Below, one piece after another: positions 24,706 through 33,278 of a stretch of DNA of 64,000 nucleotides; position 1 is the first letter of the stretch; the number at the start of each line of letters is the position of its first letter. The notes beneath the pieces are model-generated. The model was not told where the DNA came from. It searched no databases and saw only the letters and a program-made list of their open reading frames with translations. Both the position numbers and the translations under genes were made by a program. Source of the DNA: JABFRZ01 sp964631945 (lineage in GTDB: Bacteria; Planctomycetota; UBA1135; GCA-002686595); NCBI GenBank assembly GCA_964631945.1, contig CAZWAY010000005.1, forward strand, positions 53,669-117,668, in the 5' to 3' direction.

Positions 24706-25704
24706 GTGACCGAGATCCAGATCCGCGACCCCGACCCCGATCCGAACGCCGGCGGCGCGGCCGAGGGTCCGGGCGAGCCCGAGAGTCCCTACAAGAACCT
24801 GCTCGTGCCGCTGGTGGTCGTGCCGGCCCTGATCGTGATGGTGCTGGTGATGGTCTTCGCGCTGTTCTCGGGCGTGGTGGGGAGCGAGGACTCGCCGCGC
24901 GAGAACCTGGACCGGGTGCTGAACGGCGGCTTCAACGAGCGTCGCCAGGCGGCCTTCGCGCTGGTGCGGCAGGTCCTGCTCTACCAGCAGGCGCGCGCGC
25001 GCGGTGAACGCCCGGAGTGGGAGATCGACGCCACCTTCCTGCCCGCCCTGGCGGCGGCCCGCGCGCAGCTCGGCCCGCCCGCCTCGGCCGACGAGCTGGC
25101 CACGGCCTTCGTGCTCTCGAGCCTCCTGGCCGAGTTCGACGACCCGGACGGCGTGAGCCAGCTGATCGACATGCTGGAGCTCTCGGACGCGCTCGATCCC
25201 GGCGGCCAGTACCGCATGAACGCGATCGCGACCCTGGGGGCGCTCGGGCCGGGGCTGGCCGAACCCGTGCGCGCGCGCGCGGCGGGGGCCCTGATCGGGC
25301 TCCTCGCGAGTCCGGACAACGCGCTGGTGCTGTCGGCCATCGCCGGCCTCCAGCGCCTGCCCGGCGAGGCCACGCGGGTCGCCCTGGAGGAGCGGCTCAC
25401 GAGCGAGCGGCTCGAGGTGCGCGCCAGCGCGGCGCTCTCGCTGGCGGAACTGGGCGATCCGGCCGGTCGGGCGGTCCTGGAGGAGATGCTGGCGCTGGCG
25501 CCCTACGAGGCCGAGCACGCGGCCAATCCGCGCAAGTGGCCGCCGCAGGTGGTCTCGGAGAGCCGGATCAAGGCGCTGGACGCGCTGGTCGCGCTCGGCG
25601 CGGCTCCCGACGAGCTCACGCTGCGCCGTCTGGGCCGTGAGGATCCCGATCCCAACGTGCGGCGCGCGGCCCTGGCCCGGGCGGCCGGCGAGCCCGCGCG
25701 CTAG
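24706..25704 (+). CDS. HEAT-repeat protein with N-terminal membrane anchor
   Basis: 332 residues, GTG start, with a TATCCT hexamer 27 bases upstream. A Pro/Asp-rich cytoplasmic head (about 30 residues) is followed by one membrane helix (about 32-57, LLVPLVVVPALIVMVLVMVF) and then helical HEAT-like repeats to the end (for example LAELGDPAGRAVLEEML, LGREDPDPNVRRAALARA). No enzymatic residues are visible; a scaffold or assembly role outside the membrane is possible. It sits just upstream of the cytochrome b-type operon on the same strand, 186 bases before the Rieske gene, so a link to that complex is conceivable but unproven. Confidence 0.75.
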   Translation: MTEIQIRDPDPDPNAGGAAEGPGEPESPYKNLLVPLVVVPALIVMVLVMVFALFSGVVGSEDSPRENLDRVLNGGFNERRQAAFALVRQVLLYQQARARGERPEWEIDATFLPALAAARAQLGPPASADELATAFVLSSLLAEFDDPDGVSQLIDMLELSDALDPGGQYRMNAIATLGALGPGLAEPVRARAAGALIGLLASPDNALVLSAIAGLQRLPGEATRVALEERLTSERLEVRASAALSLAELGDPAGRAVLEEMLALAPYEAEHAANPRKWPPQVVSESRIKALDALVALGAAPDELTLRRLGREDPDPNVRRAALARAAGEPAR

Positions 25705-25890
25705 GTCGGCCTGCCTGTGCGGTTTGAAAGCCGCGGGCTTGCAGATCGGCCCCCACGCCACCATCCTGATGGCCCGCTTCGTCCCCGACCCCCAGTCGCT
25801 CCACCCGCCTCCCCCTGCGCGCGGACAGATCCCAGCGCCCCGCTCCCGGGCCGAGGCGGCCGGAACCGTGCCTCCCATCGCTCCTGAACC

Positions 25891-26490
25891 GTGGCTGACG
25901 TTTCTGACGTGAAGGAAGAGAAGCGACCCGCCGAGGGCGCCGCGCCCGGTGGGCCGCAAGGAGGCGCCGACGCGCCGGGGCTCGTGCGTGCGCCGCTGCG
26001 CGGCGAGGTCTCGCGCCGGGGACTCTTCTCGGTGCTCGGATTCGGCTGGGCGATCTTCGCCGGCGCCTCGGCCGGCATGCTGGGCGCGATGGGGCGCTTC
26101 ATGTTCCCGAACGTGCTCTACGAGCCGCCCCAGGAGTTCAAGGCGGGCTATCCCGAGGACTTCGCGGTCGACGCCGTGGACGAGCGCTTCAAGGCCACCT
26201 ACGGCGTGTGGATCGTGCGCGAGACGACCGGCTTCTACGCGCTCTCGACCGTGTGCACGCACCTCGGTTGCACGCCGAACTGGCTCTCGGCGGACGAGAA
26301 GTTCAAGTGCCCGTGCCACGGCTCGGGCTTCGTGAAGTCGGGCATCAACATCGAGGGCCCGGCGCCGCGCCCGCTCGAGCGCTACCGGATCCTCCTGGCG
26401 GAGGACGGCCAGATCCAGATCGACAAGAACACGAAGTACCAGCAGGAGAAGGGGCAGTGGGAGATGGACGGCGCCTACCTGAAGGTCTAG
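25891..26490 (+). CDS. Rieske iron-sulfur protein of a cytochrome bc/b6f-type complex
   Basis: 199 residues, GTG start. The Tat-like motif SRRGLF (41-46) precedes one membrane helix (about 47-66), which places the soluble domain outside. Cluster box 1 is CTHLGC (C122, H124; C127 for the disulphide) and box 2 is CPCHGSGF (C140, H143; C142 for the disulphide). The protein passes one electron from quinol at the Qo site to the c haem. It begins a co-directional operon with split cytochrome b, a multihaem cytochrome and a cupredoxin. A weak promoter (TTGCAG, 17 bases, CATCCT at 25739-25767) lies upstream. Confidence 0.93.
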   Translation: MADVSDVKEEKRPAEGAAPGGPQGGADAPGLVRAPLRGEVSRRGLFSVLGFGWAIFAGASAGMLGAMGRFMFPNVLYEPPQEFKAGYPEDFAVDAVDERFKATYGVWIVRETTGFYALSTVCTHLGCTPNWLSADEKFKCPCHGSGFVKSGINIEGPAPRPLERYRILLAEDGQIQIDKNTKYQQEKGQWEMDGAYLKV

Positions 26491-26529
26491 GCCGCAGGCT
26501 CCAGCGCCCCCACGTCCACGTCACTCGCG

Positions 26530-27306
26530 ATGCAGAAGCTCCTCCAGGCCGTCCGCGACACGCAGCTCTGGCGTTCGATCTTCCGGCACGGCTATCCGGA
26601 CACGCCGCGCAACCGCACGCTCGCGGTGCTCTCGAACACGTTCCTGCACCTGCACCCGGTCAAGGTGCGGCGCAGCGGCATCCGGCTCTCCTACACCTGG
26701 TGCATGGGGGGACTGACGTTCTTCCTGTTCCTGGTGGAGACGATCACGGGTCTCCTGCTGATGTTCTACTACCGGCCGACGGCCGAGGCCGCCTACCAGG
26801 ACATCCTCGGGATCCGCGAGCACGTCGCGCTGGGCGTGATGCGCGAGATGCACCGCTGGGCGGCGCACATGATGGTGATCACGGTGTGGTTGCACATGTA
26901 CCGGGTCTTCCTGACGGGCTCCTACAAGCCGCCGCGCGAGTTCAACTGGAACGTGGGCGTGATCCTGCTGGTGCTCACGCTGCTCCTGTCCTTCACGGGG
27001 TACCTCCTGCCCTGGGACCAGCTGGCGGTGTGGGCCATCACGGTCGGCTCGAACATGGCGCGCGCCACGCCGTTCCTCGGGCACGAGGGCCCGGGCGCTT
27101 CGCTGCTCTCCTTCGGCGGGCTCAACTTCGTGCACGCCGGCGACGACGCGCGCTTCGGTCTCCTGGCCGGGCGCTTCGTGGGCGAGGGCGCGCTGCTGCG
27201 CTTCTACGTGCTGCACTGCGTCGGGCTGCCACTGGCGGCGGCCACGCTGATGGCGATCCACTTCTGGCGGGTGCGCAAGGACGGCGGCATCTCGGGGCCG
27301 CTCTAG
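26530..27306 (+). CDS. cytochrome b N-terminal subunit (cytochrome b6-like)
   Basis: 258 residues, four membrane helices. Haem ligand pairs are H108/H122 (MHRWAAHMMVITVWLHMYRVF region, 13 residues apart) and H229/H244 (14 residues apart), the H-x14-H spacing of b6f-type rather than bc1-type cytochromes. C58 in SYTWCMGGLTFF aligns with Cys35 of cytochrome b6, which binds the extra haem c-i covalently. YYRPT and RKDGGISGPL at the C terminus also match b6. Together with the next gene it forms a split cytochrome b, which carries quinol oxidation and reduction sites. Confidence 0.92.
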   Translation: MQKLLQAVRDTQLWRSIFRHGYPDTPRNRTLAVLSNTFLHLHPVKVRRSGIRLSYTWCMGGLTFFLFLVETITGLLLMFYYRPTAEAAYQDILGIREHVALGVMREMHRWAAHMMVITVWLHMYRVFLTGSYKPPREFNWNVGVILLVLTLLLSFTGYLLPWDQLAVWAITVGSNMARATPFLGHEGPGASLLSFGGLNFVHAGDDARFGLLAGRFVGEGALLRFYVLHCVGLPLAAATLMAIHFWRVRKDGGISGPL

Positions 27307-27316
27307 GGCACGGCTC

Positions 27317-28399
27317 ATGGGCGAAACCCTCAAGGACGTCATCAACTGGCTGTTCGCGCCGACGCGCTACTTCCTGGGCAGCGTGGCGCTGCTGGCGGCG
27401 GTGCTGTACTTCCGCAAGCAGTTCAGCCGTCAGGTCGTGATCCTCACGACCTTCGGGCTCGGCACCGTGTTCCTGGCGTGGGCCGTGGGGGACTACAACT
27501 TCCACAAGATCCTCACCAAGGGCGACAACATCCCGATCGTCATCCTGCTGGCGTCGGTGGTGTTCTTCTCGTGGCTGGCGCTGCGCCAGGCGGTCATCAA
27601 CGACGAGCGCAAGAAGAAGGGCGAGCCCGGGATCGAGCTCGAGCTCGGCAAGCAGAAGGTCTTCACCTGGCCGGACCTGGTCTACACCGAGTTCATCTGC
27701 ATCCTGCTGTTCACGGCGCTCTTGATCGTTTGGTCGATCGTGGTCGAGGCCCCGCTCGAGGAGCCGGCCGCGCTGGCGCGCACGCCCAATCCCTCCAAGG
27801 CGCCGTGGTACTTCCTCGGGCTGCAGGAGATGCTGGTCTACTTCGACCCGTGGATCGCGGGCGTGGTGCTGCCGGGCTTCATCATCGTGGGGCTGTGCGC
27901 AATCCCGTACCTCGACACCAACCCCAAGGGCAACGGCTACTACACCTTCGACGAGCGCCCGTTCGCGTGGACGTTCTTCTGGGTCGGCTTCGTGCTGTTC
28001 TGGGTGCTGTTCGTGATCCTGGGCACCTTCCTGCGCGGGCCGAACTGGTCGTTCTTCGGGCCGTTCGAGTTCTGGGACGTGCACAAGCTCGAGCCGCTGG
28101 TGAACGTGGACCTGTCCACGTACTTCTGGGTCGTGTGGCTCGGGAAGAACCTGCCGACCAACCCGCTGGTGCGCGAGGCGCCCGGGATCCTCGTGATCCT
28201 GGGCTGGTTCCTGGTGATCCCGCCGCTGCTCGGGAAGACGTTGCTGCGCGGCCTGGTCGAGCGCATGGGGATCGTTCGCTACAACGTCTTCATGCACTTG
28301 CTGCTGTGGTTCGCGCTGCTGCCCGCCAAGATGCTGCTGCGCTGGACCGTCAACCTGAAGTACATCGTCGGCATCCCCGAGTGGTTCTTCAACGTGTGA
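27317..28399 (+). CDS. cytochrome b C-terminal subunit (subunit IV-like, extended)
   Basis: 360 residues, much longer than subunit IV of b6f (about 160), with extra membrane helices at both ends. The quinol-oxidation motif is KAPWYFLGLQEMLVYFDPW (A162-P163-W164-Y165), where the usual PEWY glutamate is replaced by Ala-Pro. LPGFIIVGLCAIPYLD follows. The first helices (about 15-60, SVALLAAVLYFRKQF...FGLGTVFLAWAVGD) and the C-terminal pair have no counterpart in b6f and may contact the large cytochrome. It starts 10 bases after the b6-like gene and ends 9 bases before the multihaem gene. Confidence 0.88.
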   Translation: MGETLKDVINWLFAPTRYFLGSVALLAAVLYFRKQFSRQVVILTTFGLGTVFLAWAVGDYNFHKILTKGDNIPIVILLASVVFFSWLALRQAVINDERKKKGEPGIELELGKQKVFTWPDLVYTEFICILLFTALLIVWSIVVEAPLEEPAALARTPNPSKAPWYFLGLQEMLVYFDPWIAGVVLPGFIIVGLCAIPYLDTNPKGNGYYTFDERPFAWTFFWVGFVLFWVLFVILGTFLRGPNWSFFGPFEFWDVHKLEPLVNVDLSTYFWVVWLGKNLPTNPLVREAPGILVILGWFLVIPPLLGKTLLRGLVERMGIVRYNVFMHLLLWFALLPAKMLLRWTVNLKYIVGIPEWFFNV

Positions 28400-28408
28400 G
28401 CGAGCTCG

Positions 28409-31400
28409 ATGGCTGATCGCGGCGACACCCACTATCGCGTCGGCAAGCTGAACGCCTGGTTCGCGGGCTCCAGCCTGTTCCTGCTGCTGGCGACGTTCTG
28501 GATGGTGATCGACGACTGGTCGCGGCCGTGGAAGGGCTACCAGCGCGAGTTCCGCCAGATCGAGGTGGCGCGCGCCAAGGCCCAGCTCGACTCCCCCGAG
28601 GCCAAGCGGACCCTGGCCGACGAGCAACGCCTGCGCGCCGAGCTGGCCGGGGCCGAGCAGCGCCTGGCCGCCAAGAAGGGCGACCTCGACCACGCCCAGC
28701 AGGAGCTGCGCGACCTGCTCGGCAATCGCTTCAAGGCCACCGAGGCCGAGAAGGTCCAGAAGCAGGTCAACAACTGGGAGCGCTTCCTGATCGAGGAGGA
28801 GCGCCTGCACCTCGGGGACCCCACCCACAAGGCGGCCGAGCTGGCCGCGATCGAGAAGGAGCTGTACGCGCGCGCGGGCGTCAAGCAGGAGGCCGACGCC
28901 AAGGTCGTGGCCCAGGAGAAGCGCATCGCCGCCATGAAGGCCGAGGTGACCGCGGTCGAGACCGAGCTCAAGAACGCGGGCAAGAGCATCGAGCTCACGC
29001 GCAAGAAGCTCGACACGCTGGCGCCCAGCGATCCCGCCGCGCAGATCGCCAACGTCATCCGCGACTTCCCCGGGCTCGACTTCATCGGCCCGAGCCTGAA
29101 GGTCCAGAAGCTGCTGCCGACGGACCTGACCTTCGAGCTGAACTTCCTGCAGAAGCAGCGCATCGACATGTGCCAGACGTGCCACGTGCCGATCGATCGC
29201 GAGGGCTACGGCCAGGAGGCGAACCCGTTCAAGACGCACCCGCGCCTCGACCTCTACCTGACCGCGAAGTCCCCGCACCCGTCCACCCAGTTCGGCTGCA
29301 CCATCTGCCACCGCGGCGCGGGCGAGGCGCTCGACTTCCAGCGCACCGATCACCGCCCGAGCGACGAGGTCGAGGCCGCCAGGTGGGAAGAGGAACACCA
29401 CTGGCACAAGCAGCACTACTGGGACTACCCGATGCTGCCCGCGAAGTACGTCGAGGCCAGCTGCGTGCAGTGCCACAAGTCCTCGATGGAGCTGATCGAA
29501 CCGGACGCGCCGCGCGTGACCGAGGGCTTCCACCTGTTCGAGCGCTACGGCTGCTACGCCTGCCACAAGGTCGACTGGTTCCCGACCAAGCGCCGGCCAG
29601 GCCCGACGCTGGCCAAGATCACGGCCAAGACCACGCAGTCCTTCATCGAGAGCTGGGTGTCCAACCCGAAGTCCTTCCGGCCCACCACGTGGATGCCGCA
29701 GATCTTCCACCTGGAGAACTACGCTGCCGACGTGACGGTGGCGATCTCGAACTACGGCACCGGACGTGAGGTGAAGGGCGACGAGTGGAGCAACGCGGCC
29801 GTGGCCGCGGTCAGCGCCTTCGTGCGTTCGCGCGCCTCGAGCGAGCCCTTCCCGCCCCTCCCGGTGAGCGGCGACGCCACGCGCGGGCGCGAGGTCTTCC
29901 GGCTGGCGGGCTGCCTGGCCTGCCACAACCTGGCGCCGTTCGGCGAGGAGGAGCGCGCGGCCGAGACCGACCTCGCCAACAAGCGCCGCGTCACCAACGA
30001 GCACGGGCCGAACCTGCGCGGCATCGCCACCAAGACCAACCCCGAGTGGCTGTTCGCGTGGCTGAAGGACCCCAAGGCCTACTGGGCCGAGACGCGCATG
30101 CCCAACCTGCGTCTCTCCGACCAGGACGCGGCCGACGTCGTGGCGTACGTGTTCGAGGACCCGCTGTTCCGCGACGTGCCCGCGGGCTGGAGCGCCGACC
30201 CGGCGCACTACCAGCGCGACGTGCTGGAGGAGCAGGCGCGCTGGTTCTTCAACCGCGAGCTGCGCGGCGAGCTCGAGCGACGCTTCCAGGACGAGTGGAA
30301 GGACGACCAGATCCTGCTGGTGGCGCTGGGCGAGAAGTGGGTCCTGGGCCAGGGTTGCCACTCGTGCCACTCGATCCCCGGTCTGGAGAGCGCGCAGCCG
30401 ATCGGCACCGAACTCACCAACTGGGCCTCGAAGACGGTCGACAAGCTCGACTTCGGCTTCATGCACGAGATCCTGGGCGAGGAACACGGCTGGAGCCACG
30501 AGCAGACGCTGGAGTTCAAGGAGTACCGCGAGAACTTCCTGGAGCAGAAGCTGCGCGCGCCGCGCTCCTACGACCGCCGCAAGATCAAGAACCCGACCGA
30601 GCGGCTGAAGATGCCGTGGTTCAACTTCACCGAGCACGAGATCGAGTCGATCACCTGTTTCGTGGCGGGACTCGTGAACGACGAGGTCGCGCGCGCGCGC
30701 ATGGTGCCGACGCCCGAGCAGCTGGCCATGGACACGGGCCTGCGCGTGCTGCGCCAGAAGAACTGCGTGGGCTGCCACCAGCTCGAGCCGGGGCGCATCG
30801 CCTTCAAGGACGAGCAAGGCGCCCAGCACGACGTGCGCGGCCAGTTCCTGGTCTTCGACGAGGACGTGCTGCCGCCGCCCATGCGTGGCTTCGCCGAGTA
30901 CGTGGCCAAGTACGAGGCCGACGTCGGTGAGCTGGAGGAAGTCATCGTGCAGCTGCTCGCGCCCGCGCCCGGCCTGGGCGACGTGGGCGACACGGTCGTG
31001 ATCTCCGACGTCGACAGCATCCGCGTCACGCCTCCCAAGGGCGGCGACCTGGTCGAGCTGGTCGGCGAGTACTACCTGTACGGCGACGACCACCACACCG
31101 ACGTGGAGGACGTCGACGGCGAGCGCCGCGCGTACACCGAAGAACCCTACGAGAAGGTGCGCTGGACCTTCGCGCCGCCCGTGCTCTGGAACGAGGGCGG
31201 CAAGCTGCAGCGCGAGTGGTTCTTCCGCTTCCTGCTGGATCCGAGCTCGCTGCGCCAGCAGATCCGCGTGCGCATGCCGAGCTTCGACTGGCACGAGGGC
31301 GAGGCGGGCGCGGTGGCCGACTACTTCGCCAACCGCTCGCGGCTCGACTGGCCGGCGCGCTATGCCCGGAAGCTCCTGCTCCAGATCGGGCACACGCCGG

Positions 31401-31975
31401 CCGAGGTCGCGGCCGAGATGGAGCAGCTGGTCCAGGCGAAGCAGCTCGACAAGAAGCTCACCGCCGCGGTCGTGCAGGGCATCGCCGACGGCCAGCCGGT
31501 CGAGACCGCGACCGGGCTGGAGGCGCTGATGCGCTACGGGACGAGCAAGGGCTTCACGCTGGCCGGACCCGTCGATCCGGCCTACGAGGCCGTGCCGCAG
31601 CGCTCACCGGCCGAGCTCGCCGCCGTACTCGGCTCCGACCCGGAGTTCTTCGAGACCGTGCACCGCTTGGCCACCGACACCACCGGCAAGGGCCCGAACT
31701 GCGTGCAGTGCCACTTCCTGCGCGGCGCTCCGCCGACCCAGAGCACGCCCATTGCCTGGGCCCCCGACCTGGACAACGCCCGCGAGCGCCTGCGCCCCGA
31801 CTGGGTGCGCGAGTGGCTCACGAATCCCGCGCGGATCTACCCGGGGACCTCGATGCCCGCGAACTTCGCGCTCGACCAGACCCAGTGGCAAGAGCTCGTG
31901 CCCTTGCCGAGTGCGCAGCAGATCGAAGCCGTCCTGACCTGGCTCTACAATCTGGACCGCGCCGTCCGCAACTGA
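28409..31975 (+). CDS. membrane-anchored octahaem cytochrome c with coiled-coil stalk
   Basis: 1188 residues. One N-terminal anchor (about 17-34), then about 170 residues of heptad-like Glu/Lys/Ala/Leu sequence (about 45-215) predicted to be a long coiled coil, then a haem domain with eight CxxCH motifs at C255 (CQTCH), C297 (CTICH), C352 (CVQCH), C382 (CYACH), C502 (CLACH), C650 (CHSCH), C786 (CVGCH) and C1098 (CVQCH). Several are followed by cytochrome c-like GPNLRGIATKTNPEWLFAWL and MPNLRLSDQDAADVVAYV segments that supply a distal Met. It occupies the cytochrome f/c1 position of the operon and would take electrons from the Rieske protein. Some domains may be electron-storage or partner-binding modules. 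I know no close textbook homologue with this stalk. Confidence 0.88.
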   Translation: MADRGDTHYRVGKLNAWFAGSSLFLLLATFWMVIDDWSRPWKGYQREFRQIEVARAKAQLDSPEAKRTLADEQRLRAELAGAEQRLAAKKGDLDHAQQELRDLLGNRFKATEAEKVQKQVNNWERFLIEEERLHLGDPTHKAAELAAIEKELYARAGVKQEADAKVVAQEKRIAAMKAEVTAVETELKNAGKSIELTRKKLDTLAPSDPAAQIANVIRDFPGLDFIGPSLKVQKLLPTDLTFELNFLQKQRIDMCQTCHVPIDREGYGQEANPFKTHPRLDLYLTAKSPHPSTQFGCTICHRGAGEALDFQRTDHRPSDEVEAARWEEEHHWHKQHYWDYPMLPAKYVEASCVQCHKSSMELIEPDAPRVTEGFHLFERYGCYACHKVDWFPTKRRPGPTLAKITAKTTQSFIESWVSNPKSFRPTTWMPQIFHLENYAADVTVAISNYGTGREVKGDEWSNAAVAAVSAFVRSRASSEPFPPLPVSGDATRGREVFRLAGCLACHNLAPFGEEERAAETDLANKRRVTNEHGPNLRGIATKTNPEWLFAWLKDPKAYWAETRMPNLRLSDQDAADVVAYVFEDPLFRDVPAGWSADPAHYQRDVLEEQARWFFNRELRGELERRFQDEWKDDQILLVALGEKWVLGQGCHSCHSIPGLESAQPIGTELTNWASKTVDKLDFGFMHEILGEEHGWSHEQTLEFKEYRENFLEQKLRAPRSYDRRKIKNPTERLKMPWFNFTEHEIESITCFVAGLVNDEVARARMVPTPEQLAMDTGLRVLRQKNCVGCHQLEPGRIAFKDEQGAQHDVRGQFLVFDEDVLPPPMRGFAEYVAKYEADVGELEEVIVQLLAPAPGLGDVGDTVVISDVDSIRVTPPKGGDLVELVGEYYLYGDDHHTDVEDVDGERRAYTEEPYEKVRWTFAPPVLWNEGGKLQREWFFRFLLDPSSLRQQIRVRMPSFDWHEGEAGAVADYFANRSRLDWPARYARKLLLQIGHTPAEVAAEMEQLVQAKQLDKKLTAAVVQGIADGQPVETATGLEALMRYGTSKGFTLAGPVDPAYEAVPQRSPAELAAVLGSDPEFFETVHRLATDTTGKGPNCVQCHFLRGAPPTQSTPIAWAPDLDNARERLRPDWVREWLTNPARIYPGTSMPANFALDQTQWQELVPLPSAQQIEAVLTWLYNLDRAVRN

Positions 31976-32003
31976 ACCCGACACCCCATCGACAGGCTAC
32001 GCC

Positions 32004-32759
32004 ATGACTACTCTCTCTCTGTTCCTCGCCGCGAGCGCCCTGCTCGGCGCCGATCCCGTCCAACCCGCAGCCGTTGCCGGCAACGATTCGTTCGGCACGA
32101 TCTCGGGCAAGGTCGTCTGGGAGGGCGCGCGCCCCGAGCCCAAGCCCGACCTCGAGTACAAGGCCGAGGCCACGGTCGGCTGCAAGCACGGGGACGAGGG
32201 CCTGGACAAGCGCGACGAAACGCTGCTCATCGACGCCAAGGGCGGTGTGGCCAACATCGTCCTGACGATCGAGGTGGCCGGGGCCGAGCGGAAAGTGCCC
32301 GCCGAGCCGATCGTGTTCGACCAGCACGGCTGCCGCTTCCACCCGCACGTGGCGGTCGTCCCGGTCGGCGCCACGCTGCGCTTCGCGAACTCCGACGACA
32401 CGAACCACAACATCCACACCTACGCCAAGAAGAACGCGGCGTTCAACACCAACGTCGCCCCGGCCGGCAACCTCGACAAGCTGGTCGACAAGGCCGAGGT
32501 CATCGACGTCAAGTGCGACATCCACCCGTGGATGAAGGGCTACGTGGTGGTGACCGACGCGACCCACTTCGCCCTGAGCGCCGCCGACGGCAGCTTCGAG
32601 ATCGGCGGACTGCCGCCCGGCGAGTACGAGCTCTCCTGGTGGCACGAGGAGCTCGGCAAGGGCAAGACCGAGAAGGTCAAGGTCGAGGCCGGCCAGAAGG
32701 CCGTGCTCGAGCACAAGGTCGGGGCCGAGAAGAAGGCCGCCGGCGGCCGCCGCCGCTAG
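32004..32759 (+). CDS. periplasmic cupredoxin with C-terminal carboxypeptidase-regulatory-like domain
   Basis: 251 residues. A signal peptide (about 1-16) is followed by a cupredoxin-like beta sandwich with ligands in TNHNIH (H135/H138) and VKCDIHPWMKGYV (C171, H174, M177), the His-Cys-His-Met set of a type 1 copper site. The last 60 residues (DGSFEIGGLPPGEYELSWWH) form an Ig-like CarboxypepD_reg fold. As the last gene of the respiratory operon, 28 bases after the octahaem cytochrome, it may accept electrons from that complex or hand them to a terminal oxidase. This role is inferred from position. Confidence 0.82.
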   Translation: MTTLSLFLAASALLGADPVQPAAVAGNDSFGTISGKVVWEGARPEPKPDLEYKAEATVGCKHGDEGLDKRDETLLIDAKGGVANIVLTIEVAGAERKVPAEPIVFDQHGCRFHPHVAVVPVGATLRFANSDDTNHNIHTYAKKNAAFNTNVAPAGNLDKLVDKAEVIDVKCDIHPWMKGYVVVTDATHFALSAADGSFEIGGLPPGEYELSWWHEELGKGKTEKVKVEAGQKAVLEHKVGAEKKAAGGRRR

Positions 32760-32798
32760 TTCGGCCGGGCCCTGCCGGGGTCGTCCCCGGGGTACACG

Positions 32799-32827
32799 GA
32801 AGGCGCTTCCCGCGGGGGGGCGCCTTC
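32799..32827. terminator. hairpin terminator after cytochrome operon
   Basis: GAAGGCG (32799-32805) pairs with CGCCTTC (32821-32827) around a GC-rich loop and is followed by TTTCGTT. It lies between the convergent cupredoxin and hypothetical genes and could serve both. Confidence 0.55.
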
Positions 32828-32847
32828 TTTCGTTCCAGGAGCCTCGT

Positions 32848-33165
32848 TCAGGACGGCCGGGGCCGCGGCGGTTCGTCGTCCCAGCGCTCGAACCAGGAGG
32901 GCGGGTTCCAGCCGTGCAGGACGCTGGCGACGGTGCTCAGGGACTGCCGGTCGCGCGCGGTAAAGCCGGGCTCGCCGGTCCGAACCTCGTCGCCGATGCG
33001 CCGGGCCTCTTCCGCGAAGCTGCGCTCGACCAGCTCGAGCAGCAGCCGGCGCTTCTCGGGCTCGGCCGCCACGGCCTTCTCGACCAGGGGCTGCAGGCGC
33101 CGCCCGAAGTCGAGCGAGACGCGAAAGCGGGTGCACAGCTGCGCGATCAGACGACGGGCTTCCAC
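32848..33165 (-). CDS. small hypothetical protein
   Basis: 105 residues, mostly amphipathic helices (LIAQLCTRFRVSLDFGRRLQ, LLLELVERSFAEEARRIGDE) with an aromatic Pro/Trp-rich end (LHGWNPPSWFERWDDEPP). The GTG start at 33165 is supported by a TAGGCT hexamer (33176-33181) ending 10 bases upstream. No known domain is recognised. It diverges from the exonuclease gene. Confidence 0.6.
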   Translation of the reverse strand: MEARRLIAQLCTRFRVSLDFGRRLQPLVEKAVAAEPEKRRLLLELVERSFAEEARRIGDEVRTGEPGFTARDRQSLSTVASVLHGWNPPSWFERWDDEPPRPRPS

Positions 33166-33175
33166 GCGTTCCCGA

Positions 33176-33181
33176 AGCCTA
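33176..33181 (-). promoter_or_regulatory. -10-like TAGGCT before small hypothetical gene
   Basis: On the minus strand AAGG-TAGGCT ends 10 bases before the GTG at 33165. Confidence 0.4.
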
Positions 33182-33261
33182 CCTTGCCGGCCCGCGCGTG
33201 GATCGGGAACTCCTTGCTCGGCGGCGTCCGCGGCTGGCGGGCTTCCCTGGCTCCGAGAGCG

Positions 33262-33267
33262 TAGGAT
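33262..33267 (+). promoter_or_regulatory. -10-like TAGGAT before exonuclease gene
   Basis: GAGCG-TAGGAT ends 11 bases before the ATG at 33279. Confidence 0.4.
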
Positions 33268-33278
33268 CGGGCGCGCGC

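Noticed and set aside
25739..25767. TTGCAG-17-CATCCT as promoter of the respiratory operon
   Set aside because: The spacing is ideal but the -10 lacks its first T and the start of transcription would be over 100 bases from the Rieske gene. Too weak to list as a feature.
27122..31393. 1423-codon minus-strand open frame opposite the octahaem cytochrome gene
   Set aside because: It is low-complexity antisense text (Leu/Arg/His/Gln repeats). The plus-strand genes there have clear haem, Rieske and cytochrome b motifs.
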